In this document: positions 1 through 9,166 of the stretch, in pieces
Numbering within the stretch: the stretch's first letter is position 1
Layout: each line of letters starts with the position of its first letter
NCBI RefSeq assembly: GCF_900168015.1
Contig: NZ_FUYR01000002.1
Span: forward strand, 640,932-704,931
DNA length: 64,000 nucleotides
Source: Daejeonella lutea
GTDB taxonomy: Bacteria > Bacteroidota > Bacteroidia > Sphingobacteriales > Sphingobacteriaceae
Direction: 5' to 3'
Notes under the pieces: model-generated
Databases searched by the model: none
The model's input: the letters and a program-made list of their open reading frames with translations, nothing else
Told to the model about the DNA's origin: nothing
Position numbers and translations under genes: made by a program

Positions 1-279
1 GTTCAGAGTAACACATTCTCTGATGATCGTGTTATCGCCAATGGTGACGGTAGAAGCTTCACCTTTATATTTTAAATCCTGAGGTTGTGCTGAGATAACA
101 GCTCCCGGAAAGATACGGCAGTTCTTTCCAATTCTTGCGCCATCCATTATAGTAACGTTCGATCCAATCCAGGTTCCCTCGCCGATAACAACATCTTTGT
201 AAATGGTAACGAACGGCTCGATTACGACATTTTCAGCAATCTTTGCCTGTGGATGGATATATGCTAATGGCTGGATCAT
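1..279 (-). CDS. lpxA: LpxA, acyl-ACP--UDP-N-acetylglucosamine O-acyltransferase (3' end cut off)
   Basis: First enzyme of lipid A synthesis: it moves a 3-hydroxyacyl chain from ACP to UDP-GlcNAc in the cytoplasm. Only the first 93 codons are inside the window and the frame is open to position 1. The visible part begins MIQPLAYIHPQAKI and continues in isoleucine-rich hexapeptide repeats typical of a left-handed beta-helix acyltransferase (for example VVIGEGTWIG, ARIGKN). Its ATG shares ATGA with the stop of the lpxC-fabZ fusion, so the two are probably translationally coupled. The family identification is firm from the N-terminal sequence and the neighbours; the catalytic histidine lies outside the window. 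Confidence 0.93.
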   Translation of the reverse strand, partial: MIQPLAYIHPQAKIAENVVIEPFVTIYKDVVIGEGTWIGSNVTIMDGARIGKNCRIFPGAVISAQPQDLKYKGEASTVTIGDNTIIRECVTLN

Positions 280-1688
280 ACAGTTACATCACTTTCTTTA
301 ACTCTGATAATTTGTGCCATCATTTCCGCTTCCACGACAATTTTTTCTCCCACCATACCTACACCCTTCATCTGGCAAATGCCTCGTCTGATGGGTTCCA
401 TCAGATCGCATCTAAATATAATAGTATCTCCCGGTAATACTTGTGCCCGGAACCTCACTTTATCAATCTTTAAAAAATACGTCAGGTAATTCTTTGGATC
501 TGGTACCGTACTCAATAGTAAAATTCCACCGGTTTGAGCCATTGCTTCGATCTGGATCACACCCGGCATAACAGGTGCACCCGGAAAATGTCCTTTGAAA
601 AATTCTTCATTCATCGTGACATTCTTCACACCCACGACATAGGTTTTAGAAAGCTCCAGGATCTTATCAATGAACAAAAATGGCTGCCGGTGAGGCAACA
701 TATTCATGATCTGGACCACATCATACAATGGCGTGGCATTCGGGTTGTAAATCTGAACGTGTTTTTTACTTTTCTCTTTTTTAATCTGGGCCTTAATCTT
801 CTTAGCAAAAGCAATATTTGCAGCGTGGCCAGGCCGTGCTGCCATTATGTGGCCTTTTAAAGGAACACCTACTAAAGCCAGGTCACCGATCATATCCAAT
901 AGCTTATGACGGGCAGGTTCATTCTGATGGCGGAGTTCTATATTATTAAGGATACCTTCTTTTGCGACATCGATATCATCCCTATTGAATAGTTTGGCGA
1001 GGTTTTTTAATTCATCTTTACTAACCTGCTTGTCGACAACAACAATGGCATTGTTTAGGTCACCGCCTTTGATCAAATTATGCTTCAACAGCATTTCCAA
1101 TTCATGCAGGAAGCAAAATGTTCTGCACGAAGCAATTTCTTTTTTAAATTCAGAAATGGTAGTAATTGCCGCATGCTGGCTGCCTAAAACAGGTGAATTG
1201 TAATCGATCATACAGGTGAACCTGTAATCATCAAGTGGCATTGCCACCATCTCTACTTTGCGATCTGGTTCCGAATAGTGAATATTGTGAGGTATAGTAT
1301 AGTATTCGCGATATGCCTCCTGATCTACAATACCGGCTTTTTCAAGAGCTTCCATAAACATGATCGAACTGCCATCCATTATGGGAGTTTCCGGGCCGTC
1401 AAGTTCTATGATCACATTATCAACCTCGGCACCAACAAGGCTTGCAAGAACATGTTCAACCGTATTTACACTGGCCCCATTTGCTGAAATGGTAGTACCA
1501 CGTGATGTATCAGTAACGTTATCGACATCCGCATCAATTACCGGTGCTCCTGGTAAGTCAACACGAACAAATTTATACCCATGATTTTCAGGTGCAGGCT
1601 TAAAAGTCATAGTAGCTACATGGCCTGTATGTAATCCTACGCCGGTAACTGAGATCTCAGATTTAATTGTTCTTTGTTTTACATTCAT
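276..1688 (-). CDS. lpxC: Bifunctional LpxC-FabZ: UDP-3-O-acyl-GlcNAc deacetylase / 3-hydroxyacyl-ACP dehydratase
   Basis: A 470-residue fusion of two enzymes. Residues about 1-305 are LpxC, the zinc deacetylase that commits the cell to lipid A: H79 (VEHVLAS), H261 and D265 (HKLLDMIGD) and H288 (RPGHAAN) match its metal and catalytic positions. Residues about 320-465 are FabZ, a hot-dog dehydratase, with H367 (GHFPG) and E381 (IEAMAQTG). The linker around residues 300-315 is lysine-rich. The fusion is usual in Bacteroidota. It lies 30 bp after lpxD and overlaps lpxA by 4 bp, forming an lpxD-lpxC/fabZ-lpxA unit. One protein may balance use of hydroxyacyl-ACP between lipid A and fatty acid synthesis (inference). 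Confidence 0.97.
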   Translation of the reverse strand: MNVKQRTIKSEISVTGVGLHTGHVATMTFKPAPENHGYKFVRVDLPGAPVIDADVDNVTDTSRGTTISANGASVNTVEHVLASLVGAEVDNVIIELDGPETPIMDGSSIMFMEALEKAGIVDQEAYREYYTIPHNIHYSEPDRKVEMVAMPLDDYRFTCMIDYNSPVLGSQHAAITTISEFKKEIASCRTFCFLHELEMLLKHNLIKGGDLNNAIVVVDKQVSKDELKNLAKLFNRDDIDVAKEGILNNIELRHQNEPARHKLLDMIGDLALVGVPLKGHIMAARPGHAANIAFAKKIKAQIKKEKSKKHVQIYNPNATPLYDVVQIMNMLPHRQPFLFIDKILELSKTYVVGVKNVTMNEEFFKGHFPGAPVMPGVIQIEAMAQTGGILLLSTVPDPKNYLTYFLKIDKVRFRAQVLPGDTIIFRCDLMEPIRRGICQMKGVGMVGEKIVVEAEMMAQIIRVKESDVTV

Positions 1689-1718
1689 AACATCAATGTT
1701 AATCAGCTTGAGGGCTAA

Positions 1719-2756
1719 TTACTTTACTTGGTCTTTTATGATTTTCTCCAGTTCAAGAATTCTCTTCTCAAGGTCCGGTAATCTTTTCATAACGACCTGA
1801 ACTTTGAGCGATTCTCGGTATGGTCCTAGTGGAACACCGTTCCAGCTCATATTTTCTTCCTTAATTGAATTATTAACTCCGGATTTCGCTCCGATATTGG
1901 ATCCATTAGCAATGGTTATGTGGCCAACTACGCCAACCTGGCCTCCAATAACGCAATTCTCACCAATCTTAGTGCTTCCCGAAATACCCGTTTGAGCGGC
2001 AATTACAGTGTTGGCGCCAATTTCTACGTTATGTGCTATCTGGATCAGGTTATCAAGCTTTACTCCCTTGCGGATTATTGTCGAACCCATCGTCGCACGG
2101 TCAACAGTTGTATTAGAGCCGATCTCTACGTTTTCTTCTATAATTACATTTCCTATCTGGCTTACCTTACGGTAACTTCCCTGCCCATCTGGCACGAAGC
2201 CAAATCCATCAGCTCCAATGATAGCTCCGGAGTGGATGATACTTTTATCACCTATTTCACAGTTGAAATAAACTTGTACCCCTGCATATAGGGTTACATT
2301 TTTTCCTATAACTACATTATCTGCAATGTAAGTGTTAGGGTAAATTTTACTGCCGTCGCCTATTTTCACATTAGGTCCGATGTATGAAAACGAACCGATA
2401 TATACGTCTTGGCCAATTGTTGCTGTTGGATGGATAAAACTGTACTCTTCAATCCCCTTTTTGTTGGACTTGATCATTTCATCGTACTTCTCCAGTAAAA
2501 CGGAAAAGGCACTGTATGAATTTTTAACCTTTATGAGTGTGGCACTTACGGGCTGGGTTGGGACGAAATCTTGATTTACAATAATTACTGATGCCCTTGA
2601 AGTATAAACGTATTGCTCATATTTCGTATTGGCCAAAAATGAAAGAGAACCCTCTTGAGCATCCTCAATTTTTGCTAGCTGATTTACTGCGACTTCAGGG
2701 TTACCTTCTACAGTACCTTCCAGTAATACTCCAATCTGATGTGCAGTCAATTGCAT
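1719..2756 (-). CDS. lpxD: LpxD, UDP-3-O-(3-hydroxyacyl)glucosamine N-acyltransferase
   Basis: Third step of lipid A synthesis: N-acylation of the deacetylated product of LpxC. The 345 residues show an N-terminal nucleotide-binding domain (about 1-100), hexapeptide repeats of a left-handed beta-helix (about 108-300) and a C-terminal amphipathic helix (about 318-345) that in this family helps bind ACP. The likely catalytic histidine is H242 in [10 protein letters not shown]. Length and order match characterised LpxD proteins. It is the first lpx gene of the cluster; a 70-bp gap separates it from the upstream HD gene, which is probably where its own promoter lies or through which it is read. 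Confidence 0.97.
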   Translation of the reverse strand: MQLTAHQIGVLLEGTVEGNPEVAVNQLAKIEDAQEGSLSFLANTKYEQYVYTSRASVIIVNQDFVPTQPVSATLIKVKNSYSAFSVLLEKYDEMIKSNKKGIEEYSFIHPTATIGQDVYIGSFSYIGPNVKIGDGSKIYPNTYIADNVVIGKNVTLYAGVQVYFNCEIGDKSIIHSGAIIGADGFGFVPDGQGSYRKVSQIGNVIIEENVEIGSNTTVDRATMGSTIIRKGVKLDNLIQIAHNVEIGANTVIAAQTGISGSTKIGENCVIGGQVGVVGHITIANGSNIGAKSGVNNSIKEENMSWNGVPLGPYRESLKVQVVMKRLPDLEKRILELEKIIKDQVK

Positions 2757-2826
2757 TCGGCAAATTTAGATGTTATTAGTTAACGAACAAATTTTGTCCT
2801 TGTATGTATCCCAATGGTAAGACATG

Positions 2827-4065
2827 TTAATTGTTTAATAGTTTCACCTCTTTAACATAGCAAAGTATATACTTTTGAACGGTCCTTACCAATGCTTCTA
2901 GATTTGAATTATCAGATGCTGTAGTAATATCTTGAATAATGCCGTCTTTCATCAGAATTTTTATGCTGCCATCGCCAACGCTGTAGGCATTGTTCTTAAT
3001 TGTATCTGTAAATACGAAATAAGACGTGTCGTCTTCTTCAATTTCGTATTCATTTAATGCATTTTCCGACAGATCATTTATTTTTTCGACTGAGGGAGGT
3101 TCATTTGTGATCTCGACCTGGTAAAGATTACGTTCTATCAAATGACTACAAAGGGTAGCAAGGATCAGATCTTCATCATTACACCAGACTTTAATGGAGG
3201 TAAATATGTCGTTATCGTCAAGCTTGGTAAATCGATCCAAATTTCTGGGGTCTGACGTAAAGTCGTCCCGGCTAATGGAATTATTTAGAAAGTATGCAAA
3301 GCAGGGGCTGGCAAATAGCCTTCTGCCTTGCCCGGAAAGCTCCTTGGCTCGCTCGAGGATCTTCACGAGCATCTGTTCGGCAGCGATGACAGTTTTATGG
3401 AGATAAACCTGCCAATACATCAGCCGGCGGGCGATAAGGAATTTTTCAATCGAATAAATGCCCTTCTCTTCGACTACTAACTGATCGTCAACAACATCCA
3501 GCATTTTAATAATTCTGTCAAAGCTGATAACTCCTTCAGAAACCCCGGTGAAAAAACTATCCCGGTTAAGGTAATCCATACGGTCGATGTCGAGTTGGCC
3601 GGATACGAGCTGATGAAGGAATCTTTTGTGATAACGATCGTTGAAAATTTCAAGGGCAAGGTGGAGTTTTCCGTCAAACTGCTGGTTAAGATCGTCCATC
3701 AGAAGTTTGGAAATATGCTCGTGTGAAATTCCCTCCACAATAGTGTGTTCCAGGGCATGCGAAAACGGGCCATGTCCAATATCGTGTAAAAGAATAGCTA
3801 TCGTGACCGCCTCTTCTTCGTCAGATGATACCGCCTGACCTTTACTTTTAATTGTTTCAATCGCCAGACCCATCAAATGCATAGCTCCTATGGCATGGTG
3901 GAAGCGAGTGTGTAAAGCACCCGGATAAACCAGGTGAGTCATACCCAGTTGCTTGATATATCGGAGGCGCTGAACGTATGGGTGCTGAATAAGATCAAAC
4001 ACCAGTTCAGAAGGAATGGTGATGAATCCATAAACCGGATCATTAATTATTTTCTTCTTATTCAA
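2827..4065 (-). CDS. HD-domain phosphohydrolase (dNTPase-like)
   Basis: A 412-residue HD-superfamily protein related to dGTPase/SAMHD1-like hydrolases. Metal-binding residues are visible: H57 in RFHHAIG, H94-D95 in LLHDIGHGPFSHALEH, and a later aspartate in DIDRMDYLNRDS. The substrate cannot be read from the sequence; a deoxynucleotide or other phosphorylated nucleotide is likely from the family. The start is a TTG at 4065, because an in-frame stop lies just upstream and the encoded MNKKKIINDPVYGF is the family's usual N-terminus. It is divergent from porX and read toward lpxD. Confidence 0.88.
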   Translation of the reverse strand: MNKKKIINDPVYGFITIPSELVFDLIQHPYVQRLRYIKQLGMTHLVYPGALHTRFHHAIGAMHLMGLAIETIKSKGQAVSSDEEEAVTIAILLHDIGHGPFSHALEHTIVEGISHEHISKLLMDDLNQQFDGKLHLALEIFNDRYHKRFLHQLVSGQLDIDRMDYLNRDSFFTGVSEGVISFDRIIKMLDVVDDQLVVEEKGIYSIEKFLIARRLMYWQVYLHKTVIAAEQMLVKILERAKELSGQGRRLFASPCFAYFLNNSISRDDFTSDPRNLDRFTKLDDNDIFTSIKVWCNDEDLILATLCSHLIERNLYQVEITNEPPSVEKINDLSENALNEYEIEEDDTSYFVFTDTIKNNAYSVGDGSIKILMKDGIIQDITTASDNSNLEALVRTVQKYILCYVKEVKLLNN

Positions 4066-4161
4066 GCTTTACAACCCTAAGGCACAAAAATTGTTAATTT
4101 TAATGACAATTGAGCTTTTAAAAAAGTTCATCCCACTTATATTGCTAAAATTTACATTCAA

Positions 4162-5715
4162 ATGCAGGAAACAAACATTCTATGGGCCGATGACGAAATC
4201 GACTTGCTCAAACCACATATACTCTTTCTGAACGAAAAAGGATACAAAATAAAAACAGTTACCAATGGTAATGATGCTTTAGATTGTTTCAAAAACGAGA
4301 ATTTCGATCTTGTTTTCCTGGATGAGAATATGCCTGGCCTTACAGGTTTGGAAACCTTGGCGAAAATAAAAACTATCAATCCCGACGTGCCGATCGTCCT
4401 GATCACCAAGAATGAAGAAGAGTATATGATGGAGGATGCAATCGGGTTTAAAATTGATGACTACCTGATTAAGCCCGTTAACCCCAGACAAATCCTATTG
4501 ACCATCAAAAAACTTATTGATAATAAGCGCCTCGTGAGCGAAAAGACTTCGATGGCTTATCAACAGGATTTCAGAACCCTGGGAATGACCCTAAATGACA
4601 ACCTAAGTCATTCGGAATGGGTTGATGTATACAAAAAACTAGTCTATTGGGAGCTTTCGCTTGAAACTCTGGAAGATGACGGCATGCACGAGATTTTAAC
4701 TGTGCAAAAAGCAGAGGCCAATGTCCAATTTTCAAAATTTGTTGAAAAGAACTATCTGAGCTGGCTCAAAAACCCACAGGATGGTCCGATAACTTCAAAC
4801 CAATTGTTCACAAAGAAAGTCTTCCCGTCACTGGAAGCGAAAAAGCCCACATTTTTTATCCTCATTGATAATCTTCGGTACGATCAGTGGAAAATGATTA
4901 ATTCAATTCTTACGGATTATTACCGTGTTGACGAAGAAGATAGCTATTACAGCATTCTTCCCACAGCGACTCAATATGCGAGAAACGCAATCTTTTCGGG
5001 ACTAATGCCTCTTGAAATGGAAAGAAGATTCCCTGACATGTGGCAAAACGATGAGGATGAAGGCGGCAAGAATTTGTTTGAGGAGAAATTTCTTGCAGAT
5101 CAGATCCAGCGGGTAATGCGCAAGGAATGTAAATATTCATATAACAAAATTCTAACCTATGAGCAAGGCAAAGCCATCAACGAAAATATCAACAACCTGA
5201 TGGGGAATGACCTAAATGTTATCGTTTACAATTTCGTAGATATGCTGTCGCATGCGCGAACAGACATGGCGATGATTCGGGAACTTGCTAATGATGAGGC
5301 TGCTTACCGTTCGCTAACACTTTCCTGGTTCGTGCATTCACCTCTATTGGATGCCCTAAAAAAGCTCTCTCAGAAAGATATTAAACTCATAATTACAACT
5401 GACCATGGAACAATTCGTGTAAAACATCCTAGTAAAGTTGTCGGTGATCGGAATACAAATTCAAATCTGCGTTACAAACAAGGCAAAAATCTTAACTTTA
5501 ACGCAAAAGAAGTGTTTCATGTTAAAAACCCTCACGAAGCAATGTTGCCCAAATTGCACATGAGTTCGGGCTTCATTTTCGCAAAGGAAGATGGCTATTT
5601 TGTATATCCCAACAATTATAACCAGTTTGTTAACTACTTTAATGAAACGTTCCAGCATGGTGGTATTTCGTTAGAGGAGATGATAGTACCTTATGTGACC
5701 TATAGTCCCAAATAG
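4162..5715 (+). CDS. porX: PorX-type response regulator with PglZ/alkaline-phosphatase-like output domain
   Basis: A receiver domain (about 1-120) joined to a PglZ domain. The receiver has the acidic pair D10-D11, phosphoacceptor D54 (VFLDENMPG), T82 and K104. The output domain has metal-binding motifs of the alkaline phosphatase superfamily: D236 (ILIDNLRYD), T270 in LPTATQYARN, and DHGT with a following histidine. In Porphyromonas and Flavobacterium, PorX with the kinase PorY controls the type IX secretion system, and PorX is reported to hydrolyse oligonucleotides. No T9SS gene is beside it here. The protein is full length at 517 residues, with a promoter expected in the 96-bp gap after the divergent HD gene. 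Confidence 0.92.
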   Translation: MQETNILWADDEIDLLKPHILFLNEKGYKIKTVTNGNDALDCFKNENFDLVFLDENMPGLTGLETLAKIKTINPDVPIVLITKNEEEYMMEDAIGFKIDDYLIKPVNPRQILLTIKKLIDNKRLVSEKTSMAYQQDFRTLGMTLNDNLSHSEWVDVYKKLVYWELSLETLEDDGMHEILTVQKAEANVQFSKFVEKNYLSWLKNPQDGPITSNQLFTKKVFPSLEAKKPTFFILIDNLRYDQWKMINSILTDYYRVDEEDSYYSILPTATQYARNAIFSGLMPLEMERRFPDMWQNDEDEGGKNLFEEKFLADQIQRVMRKECKYSYNKILTYEQGKAINENINNLMGNDLNVIVYNFVDMLSHARTDMAMIRELANDEAAYRSLTLSWFVHSPLLDALKKLSQKDIKLIITTDHGTIRVKHPSKVVGDRNTNSNLRYKQGKNLNFNAKEVFHVKNPHEAMLPKLHMSSGFIFAKEDGYFVYPNNYNQFVNYFNETFQHGGISLEEMIVPYVTYSPK

Positions 5716-5753
5716 CCTTGTAGATCATTCCCATATTTTTATATTTTTACGAT

Positions 5754-6170
5754 ATGGAAATTCGTGTTCGCGATTTGAAGGACCTTCCTGGTGCTGCAAA
5801 GCAATTGCTGGAGCTTTCCGCCGGTATAAAAGTATTCCTGTTCAGGGGAAACATGGGAGCAGGGAAAACAACTTTTATAAAAGCTATTTGTGAAGAACTT
5901 GGAGCCAGCGATAGCATTTCCAGTCCTACCTATTCTTTGGTGAATGAGTACCAATCTGCTAACGGTAACATATTCCATTTCGATTTTTTCCGCATCAGAA
6001 GCGTGGCAGAAGCTTATGATATGGGCTTTGAAGAATACTTATATTCAAACACTTACTGCTTTATCGAGTGGCCGGAAAAAATTGAGGAATTATGGCCTGC
6101 TAACTATATTGAAGTGACTATTGAACAGGATGAAGAGCGAGTAAGAAAGATAAAGGCCCGCAGAATTTAG
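5754..6170 (+). CDS. tsaE: TsaE, tRNA N6-threonylcarbamoyladenosine biosynthesis ATPase
   Basis: A small P-loop ATPase (138 residues) that with TsaB and TsaD places the t6A modification at A37 of ANN-decoding tRNAs. The Walker A motif RGNMGAGKTTF lies at about residues 31-41, followed by the family motif SPTYSLVNEY and the aromatic-acidic stretch HFDFFRI. Size and order are typical. It lies 38 bp after porX in the same direction and could be cotranscribed. No other tsa gene is in the window. Confidence 0.95.
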   Translation: MEIRVRDLKDLPGAAKQLLELSAGIKVFLFRGNMGAGKTTFIKAICEELGASDSISSPTYSLVNEYQSANGNIFHFDFFRIRSVAEAYDMGFEEYLYSNTYCFIEWPEKIEELWPANYIEVTIEQDEERVRKIKARRI

Positions 6171-6242
6171 GGTAATCTTATGATTTAGGCATTCAACCTT
6201 TTTCAAAATTTTCGTACCTTCCAACCCCTATTGACATTTTCT

Positions 6243-7457
6243 ATGATGAGTGAACTATCTGACATTGCAAAACAGGCCATGATGCAGCCACAGGAAGCAA
6301 TGTTAGAACTGAAGAATAAAAAGAACAATCTGTTCATAGGCATTCCAAAAGAAACTTCCTTCCAGGAAAACAGGATTGCATTAACTCCATTATCCGTAGG
6401 ATTATTAATTCAAAACGGCCATGAAGTTTTTATCGAAGCTGGCGCAGGTTTAGCTGCAAACTTTAATGATGACCATTATAGTGAGCAAGGTGCACGAATA
6501 GTTTATGACAAAAAGGAAGTCTATAAGGCTGATATTATTATTAAGATAGCACCCCCAACGGAAGACGAGGTCGGGATGATGAAGATGGGACAAGTTTTGT
6601 TCTCCGCTCTTCAAATGTCTACTATGAAAGCTGAGTTCCTGCACTCCTTAATGAAAAAGAAAGTTACAGCATTTTCATTTGAATATTTAAGGGATGAGGG
6701 AAATGTACTAAGTGTAGTCCGGGCAATGAGCGAAATAGTAGGTGCCACTTCTGTACTAATTGCTGCTGAATATTTAAGTAATGTGCTGGAGGGAAAAGGG
6801 TTAATGCTTGGGGGAATTACGGGAGTACCTCCCACAGAAATTGTCATTCTCGGAGCAGGAACTGTTGGTGAATATGCTGCTAGAACAGCTATCGCGCTCG
6901 GTGCGGAGGTAAAGGTTTTTGATAGTTCAATCTACAGGTTGCGCCGTCTGCAAAATAATATAGGCACCCGGGTATTTACATCAGTTATTCAGCCGGTAGT
7001 TTTACAAAAAGCCATTCGAAATTGCGATGTGGCTATTGGCGCTATCCGTGCCAGCCATGGCAGAAGCCCCTGCATCGTTTCCGAAGAGACAGTAAGTAAA
7101 ATGAAGCCCAACTCTGTAATTATCGATGTCAGCATTGATCAGGGTGGTTGCTTTGAAACTTCAAAGGTCACCAATCATACGGTTCCTACCTTTAGAAAAT
7201 ACGATGTGATACACTATTGTGTTCCGAACATCGCTTCCCGTGTATCGCGCACCGCTACATATGCATTAACAAATATCTTTACTCCAATTTTACTGGACAT
7301 TGGAGAAATGGGCGGAGTTATGAATTTGATATGGGAAAGACCGGGGATCCGAAATGCAACGTATTTATACCAGGGTAAATTAACCAACAAAGATCTCGCC
7401 GAGCGTTTTAGTATCCCGGTTAAAGACCTCGATTTACTGATAGTCTCCAACCGATGA
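6243..7457 (+). CDS. Alanine dehydrogenase family protein (catalytic His apparently replaced)
   Basis: An NAD(P)-dependent dehydrogenase of the Ald/PntA fold, 404 residues from ATG 6243; an in-frame TTG at 6231 is less likely. N-terminal signature GIPKETSFQENRIALTP, then the Rossmann motif ILGAGTVGEYAAR near residues 200-213 and SVIIDVSIDQGGCFETS. Classical Ald has a lysine and a histidine at the active site; the lysine-like position is present (IIIKIAPP), but the stretch that normally reads LHLA reads LQMS here (codon 6612-6614 is CAA). Alanine to pyruvate is the annotated family activity, but the missing histidine leaves it open. It overlaps the dipeptidase gene by 4 bp, so the two may act together in D-Ala/L-Ala recovery (inference). 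Confidence 0.8.
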   Translation: MMSELSDIAKQAMMQPQEAMLELKNKKNNLFIGIPKETSFQENRIALTPLSVGLLIQNGHEVFIEAGAGLAANFNDDHYSEQGARIVYDKKEVYKADIIIKIAPPTEDEVGMMKMGQVLFSALQMSTMKAEFLHSLMKKKVTAFSFEYLRDEGNVLSVVRAMSEIVGATSVLIAAEYLSNVLEGKGLMLGGITGVPPTEIVILGAGTVGEYAARTAIALGAEVKVFDSSIYRLRRLQNNIGTRVFTSVIQPVVLQKAIRNCDVAIGAIRASHGRSPCIVSEETVSKMKPNSVIIDVSIDQGGCFETSKVTNHTVPTFRKYDVIHYCVPNIASRVSRTATYALTNIFTPILLDIGEMGGVMNLIWERPGIRNATYLYQGKLTNKDLAERFSIPVKDLDLLIVSNR

Positions 7458-8134
7458 TTAAAAAAATTCTTCTTATTAGCTGTTTCTTTTTTGCCTTTGA
7501 TGCCAGGGCTCAAACATCCAATCCCTTTGGGTTGGATGTGATTAACAATTTAGCTGATTACAAAAAATCTGTCGCTGCCAATCCTGACAAACAATTAGTT
7601 GAGTTAACAAAATATATTCCCGGACTGAAATTAGACATCCGGTATGCCACTAAAAACAATTTTGCAAAACAGGCTGTATATAAACAGGCCAGGGCATTCG
7701 CCCGGTTGCCAGTTGCAAATTCGTTAAAGAATGTTCAGGCAGACCTCAAAAAACAGGGTTTAGGCCTTAAAATATTCGATGGTTACCGGCCATACAGCGT
7801 TACCGTCAAATTCTTTCAGATTGCCTCTGACAAAAATTTTGTTGCCAACCCAAAAGACGGATCGAGGCACAACCGGGGTTGTGCGATGGATTTAACTATC
7901 ATTAACCTTAAAACGGGTAAAGATCTGCCAATGCCCACTCCTTATGATAGTTTCGCAGCTGCCGCCAGCCCTTCCTACAACAATCTACCAGCAGAGGCAA
8001 TTAAGAATCGCGATCTCCTGATCAAAGTAATGGAAGGCAATGGGTTCAGGGTACTCGATAATGAATGGTGGCACTTCGACTTCAAAGGTTGGAAAGAATA
8101 CGAACTAATGGATATTGCATTTGAGGATCTATAA
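7454..8134 (+). CDS. D-alanyl-D-alanine dipeptidase, VanX/DdpX family, exported
   Basis: Peptidase M15D family zinc dipeptidase, 226 residues with a signal peptide (MIKKILLISCFFFAFDARAQ). Zinc ligands H139 and D146 (SRHNRGCAMDL) and H207, catalytic E204 (EWWHFDF), and R112 in DGYRPYS are all present. Family members split D-Ala-D-Ala; in non-resistant bacteria they usually salvage dipeptide released from peptidoglycan. There is no vanH, vanA or vanRS nearby, so this is not a vancomycin-resistance cluster. It overlaps the alanine dehydrogenase gene by ATGA, which fits a salvage unit for alanine in the cell wall. Confidence 0.9.
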   Translation: MIKKILLISCFFFAFDARAQTSNPFGLDVINNLADYKKSVAANPDKQLVELTKYIPGLKLDIRYATKNNFAKQAVYKQARAFARLPVANSLKNVQADLKKQGLGLKIFDGYRPYSVTVKFFQIASDKNFVANPKDGSRHNRGCAMDLTIINLKTGKDLPMPTPYDSFAAAASPSYNNLPAEAIKNRDLLIKVMEGNGFRVLDNEWWHFDFKGWKEYELMDIAFEDL

Positions 8135-8151
8135 GAACTGTTAATCGCAGT

Positions 8152-9159
8152 TTAGTATTTCTTATTTAATAGCACAACGCTTTCTGCCAACTTCCTCATT
8201 TGTTCTTTAGTATGCCTGCTGTTTAAAACAACGCGATTCAATGCCTTTCCTGTAGGATCTGGGTAAGCGAAAGATGATATAAGGATTCCTTTGGAGGAAA
8301 GATATTCGCCAGCGCGGGCATTGTCCAATAGGTATACCGGAAATTCCTTTAAGTATGAAATGTTTTTCTCCCCTCCAATATATCCCGTAAAGAATTTCAT
8401 ATTGTCTCTGAGTTTTTCGAGCTCTTGCGAATATATAGCGGAAGCTTTGCAATACGCAAATAACATTCCTGGAGCAGGGGGCGATGCCCCGGCATATACC
8501 GGCGAAGTTCTCAATTCATTTAAAATTTCCTTTGATCCCAAAATCACACCTGCGTCAACACCAATCGCTTTCGCCATGGAAGCTATCACTATAGTTTCAA
8601 GGTTTTGGAGTTTTGGAATTCTTGGATACACACCTTCACCGTTTTTGCCTGTAATTCCAAGACCATGGGAATCGTCTACCAAAAGTGTTACTTTACGATT
8701 AGAATCAATTTCATTCAACCATTCAAACCCGTAAATTTCAGGGAAAAGATTATTGAGTGAATTTGTAATTAACAAAATCGGCTCTTCGGAATTCTTTAAT
8801 AAATCTAATGCCTGTTCTGACCACTCGTTAAAACTAATTTTTGGCGGAGAGGGTTGTCCGAGCCACAAAGCCGGATGGGTGTCTGGAGCATACAGGAATC
8901 TAACTTTTTCAGAAAAATGTTGTATAACAAGCTGCGCAGCCATATATCCGCTGGATACGATTATCGAATCCTCTGCTCCGCTTCGGCGCGCTGCTTCCTC
9001 CTCGGCCATGGCAAAAACGTCAAGCGTTACATTATTATTCCTCGAAGCTCCGAAGTTGGTTCCGTATTTATCAATACCTTCGAAAACCAATTTTTTGAAT
9101 TCCTCGTTATGGGGCATACCTAGATAAGCCGTGCCGCCAAAAAAAGACTTTTCTTCCAA
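8152..9159 (-). CDS. PLP-dependent fold-type I enzyme (alpha-oxoamine synthase-like aminotransferase)
   Basis: A 335-residue protein related to 8-amino-7-oxononanoate synthase / 2-amino-3-ketobutyrate ligase enzymes but shorter at the N-terminus. DDSHGLGITGKNGEG carries the Asp-x-x-His cofactor motif, and VIASMAKAIGVDAGV holds the expected Schiff-base lysine. The substrate is unknown. The start is a TTG at 9159, 7 bp after the histidine phosphatase stop; the next in-frame ATG (residue 15) would remove the conserved FFGGTAYLG start. Probably cotranscribed with the phosphatase. Confidence 0.82.
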   Translation of the reverse strand: MEEKSFFGGTAYLGMPHNEEFKKLVFEGIDKYGTNFGASRNNNVTLDVFAMAEEEAARRSGAEDSIIVSSGYMAAQLVIQHFSEKVRFLYAPDTHPALWLGQPSPPKISFNEWSEQALDLLKNSEEPILLITNSLNNLFPEIYGFEWLNEIDSNRKVTLLVDDSHGLGITGKNGEGVYPRIPKLQNLETIVIASMAKAIGVDAGVILGSKEILNELRTSPVYAGASPPAPGMLFAYCKASAIYSQELEKLRDNMKFFTGYIGGEKNISYLKEFPVYLLDNARAGEYLSSKGILISSFAYPDPTGKALNRVVLNSRHTKEQMRKLAESVVLLNKKY

Positions 9160-9166
9160 GTTAAGC

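Noticed and set aside
534-860. 108-codon plus-strand frame within lpxC-fabZ
   Set aside because: It is antisense to well-conserved catalytic coding sequence and has no similarity to a known protein.
7454-8134. Vancomycin-resistance gene cluster
   Set aside because: Only the VanX-like dipeptidase is present; no vanH, ligase or regulators.
8291-9127. Two long plus-strand frames opposite the PLP enzyme gene
   Set aside because: Shadows of a real gene; the minus-strand protein has clear PLP motifs.
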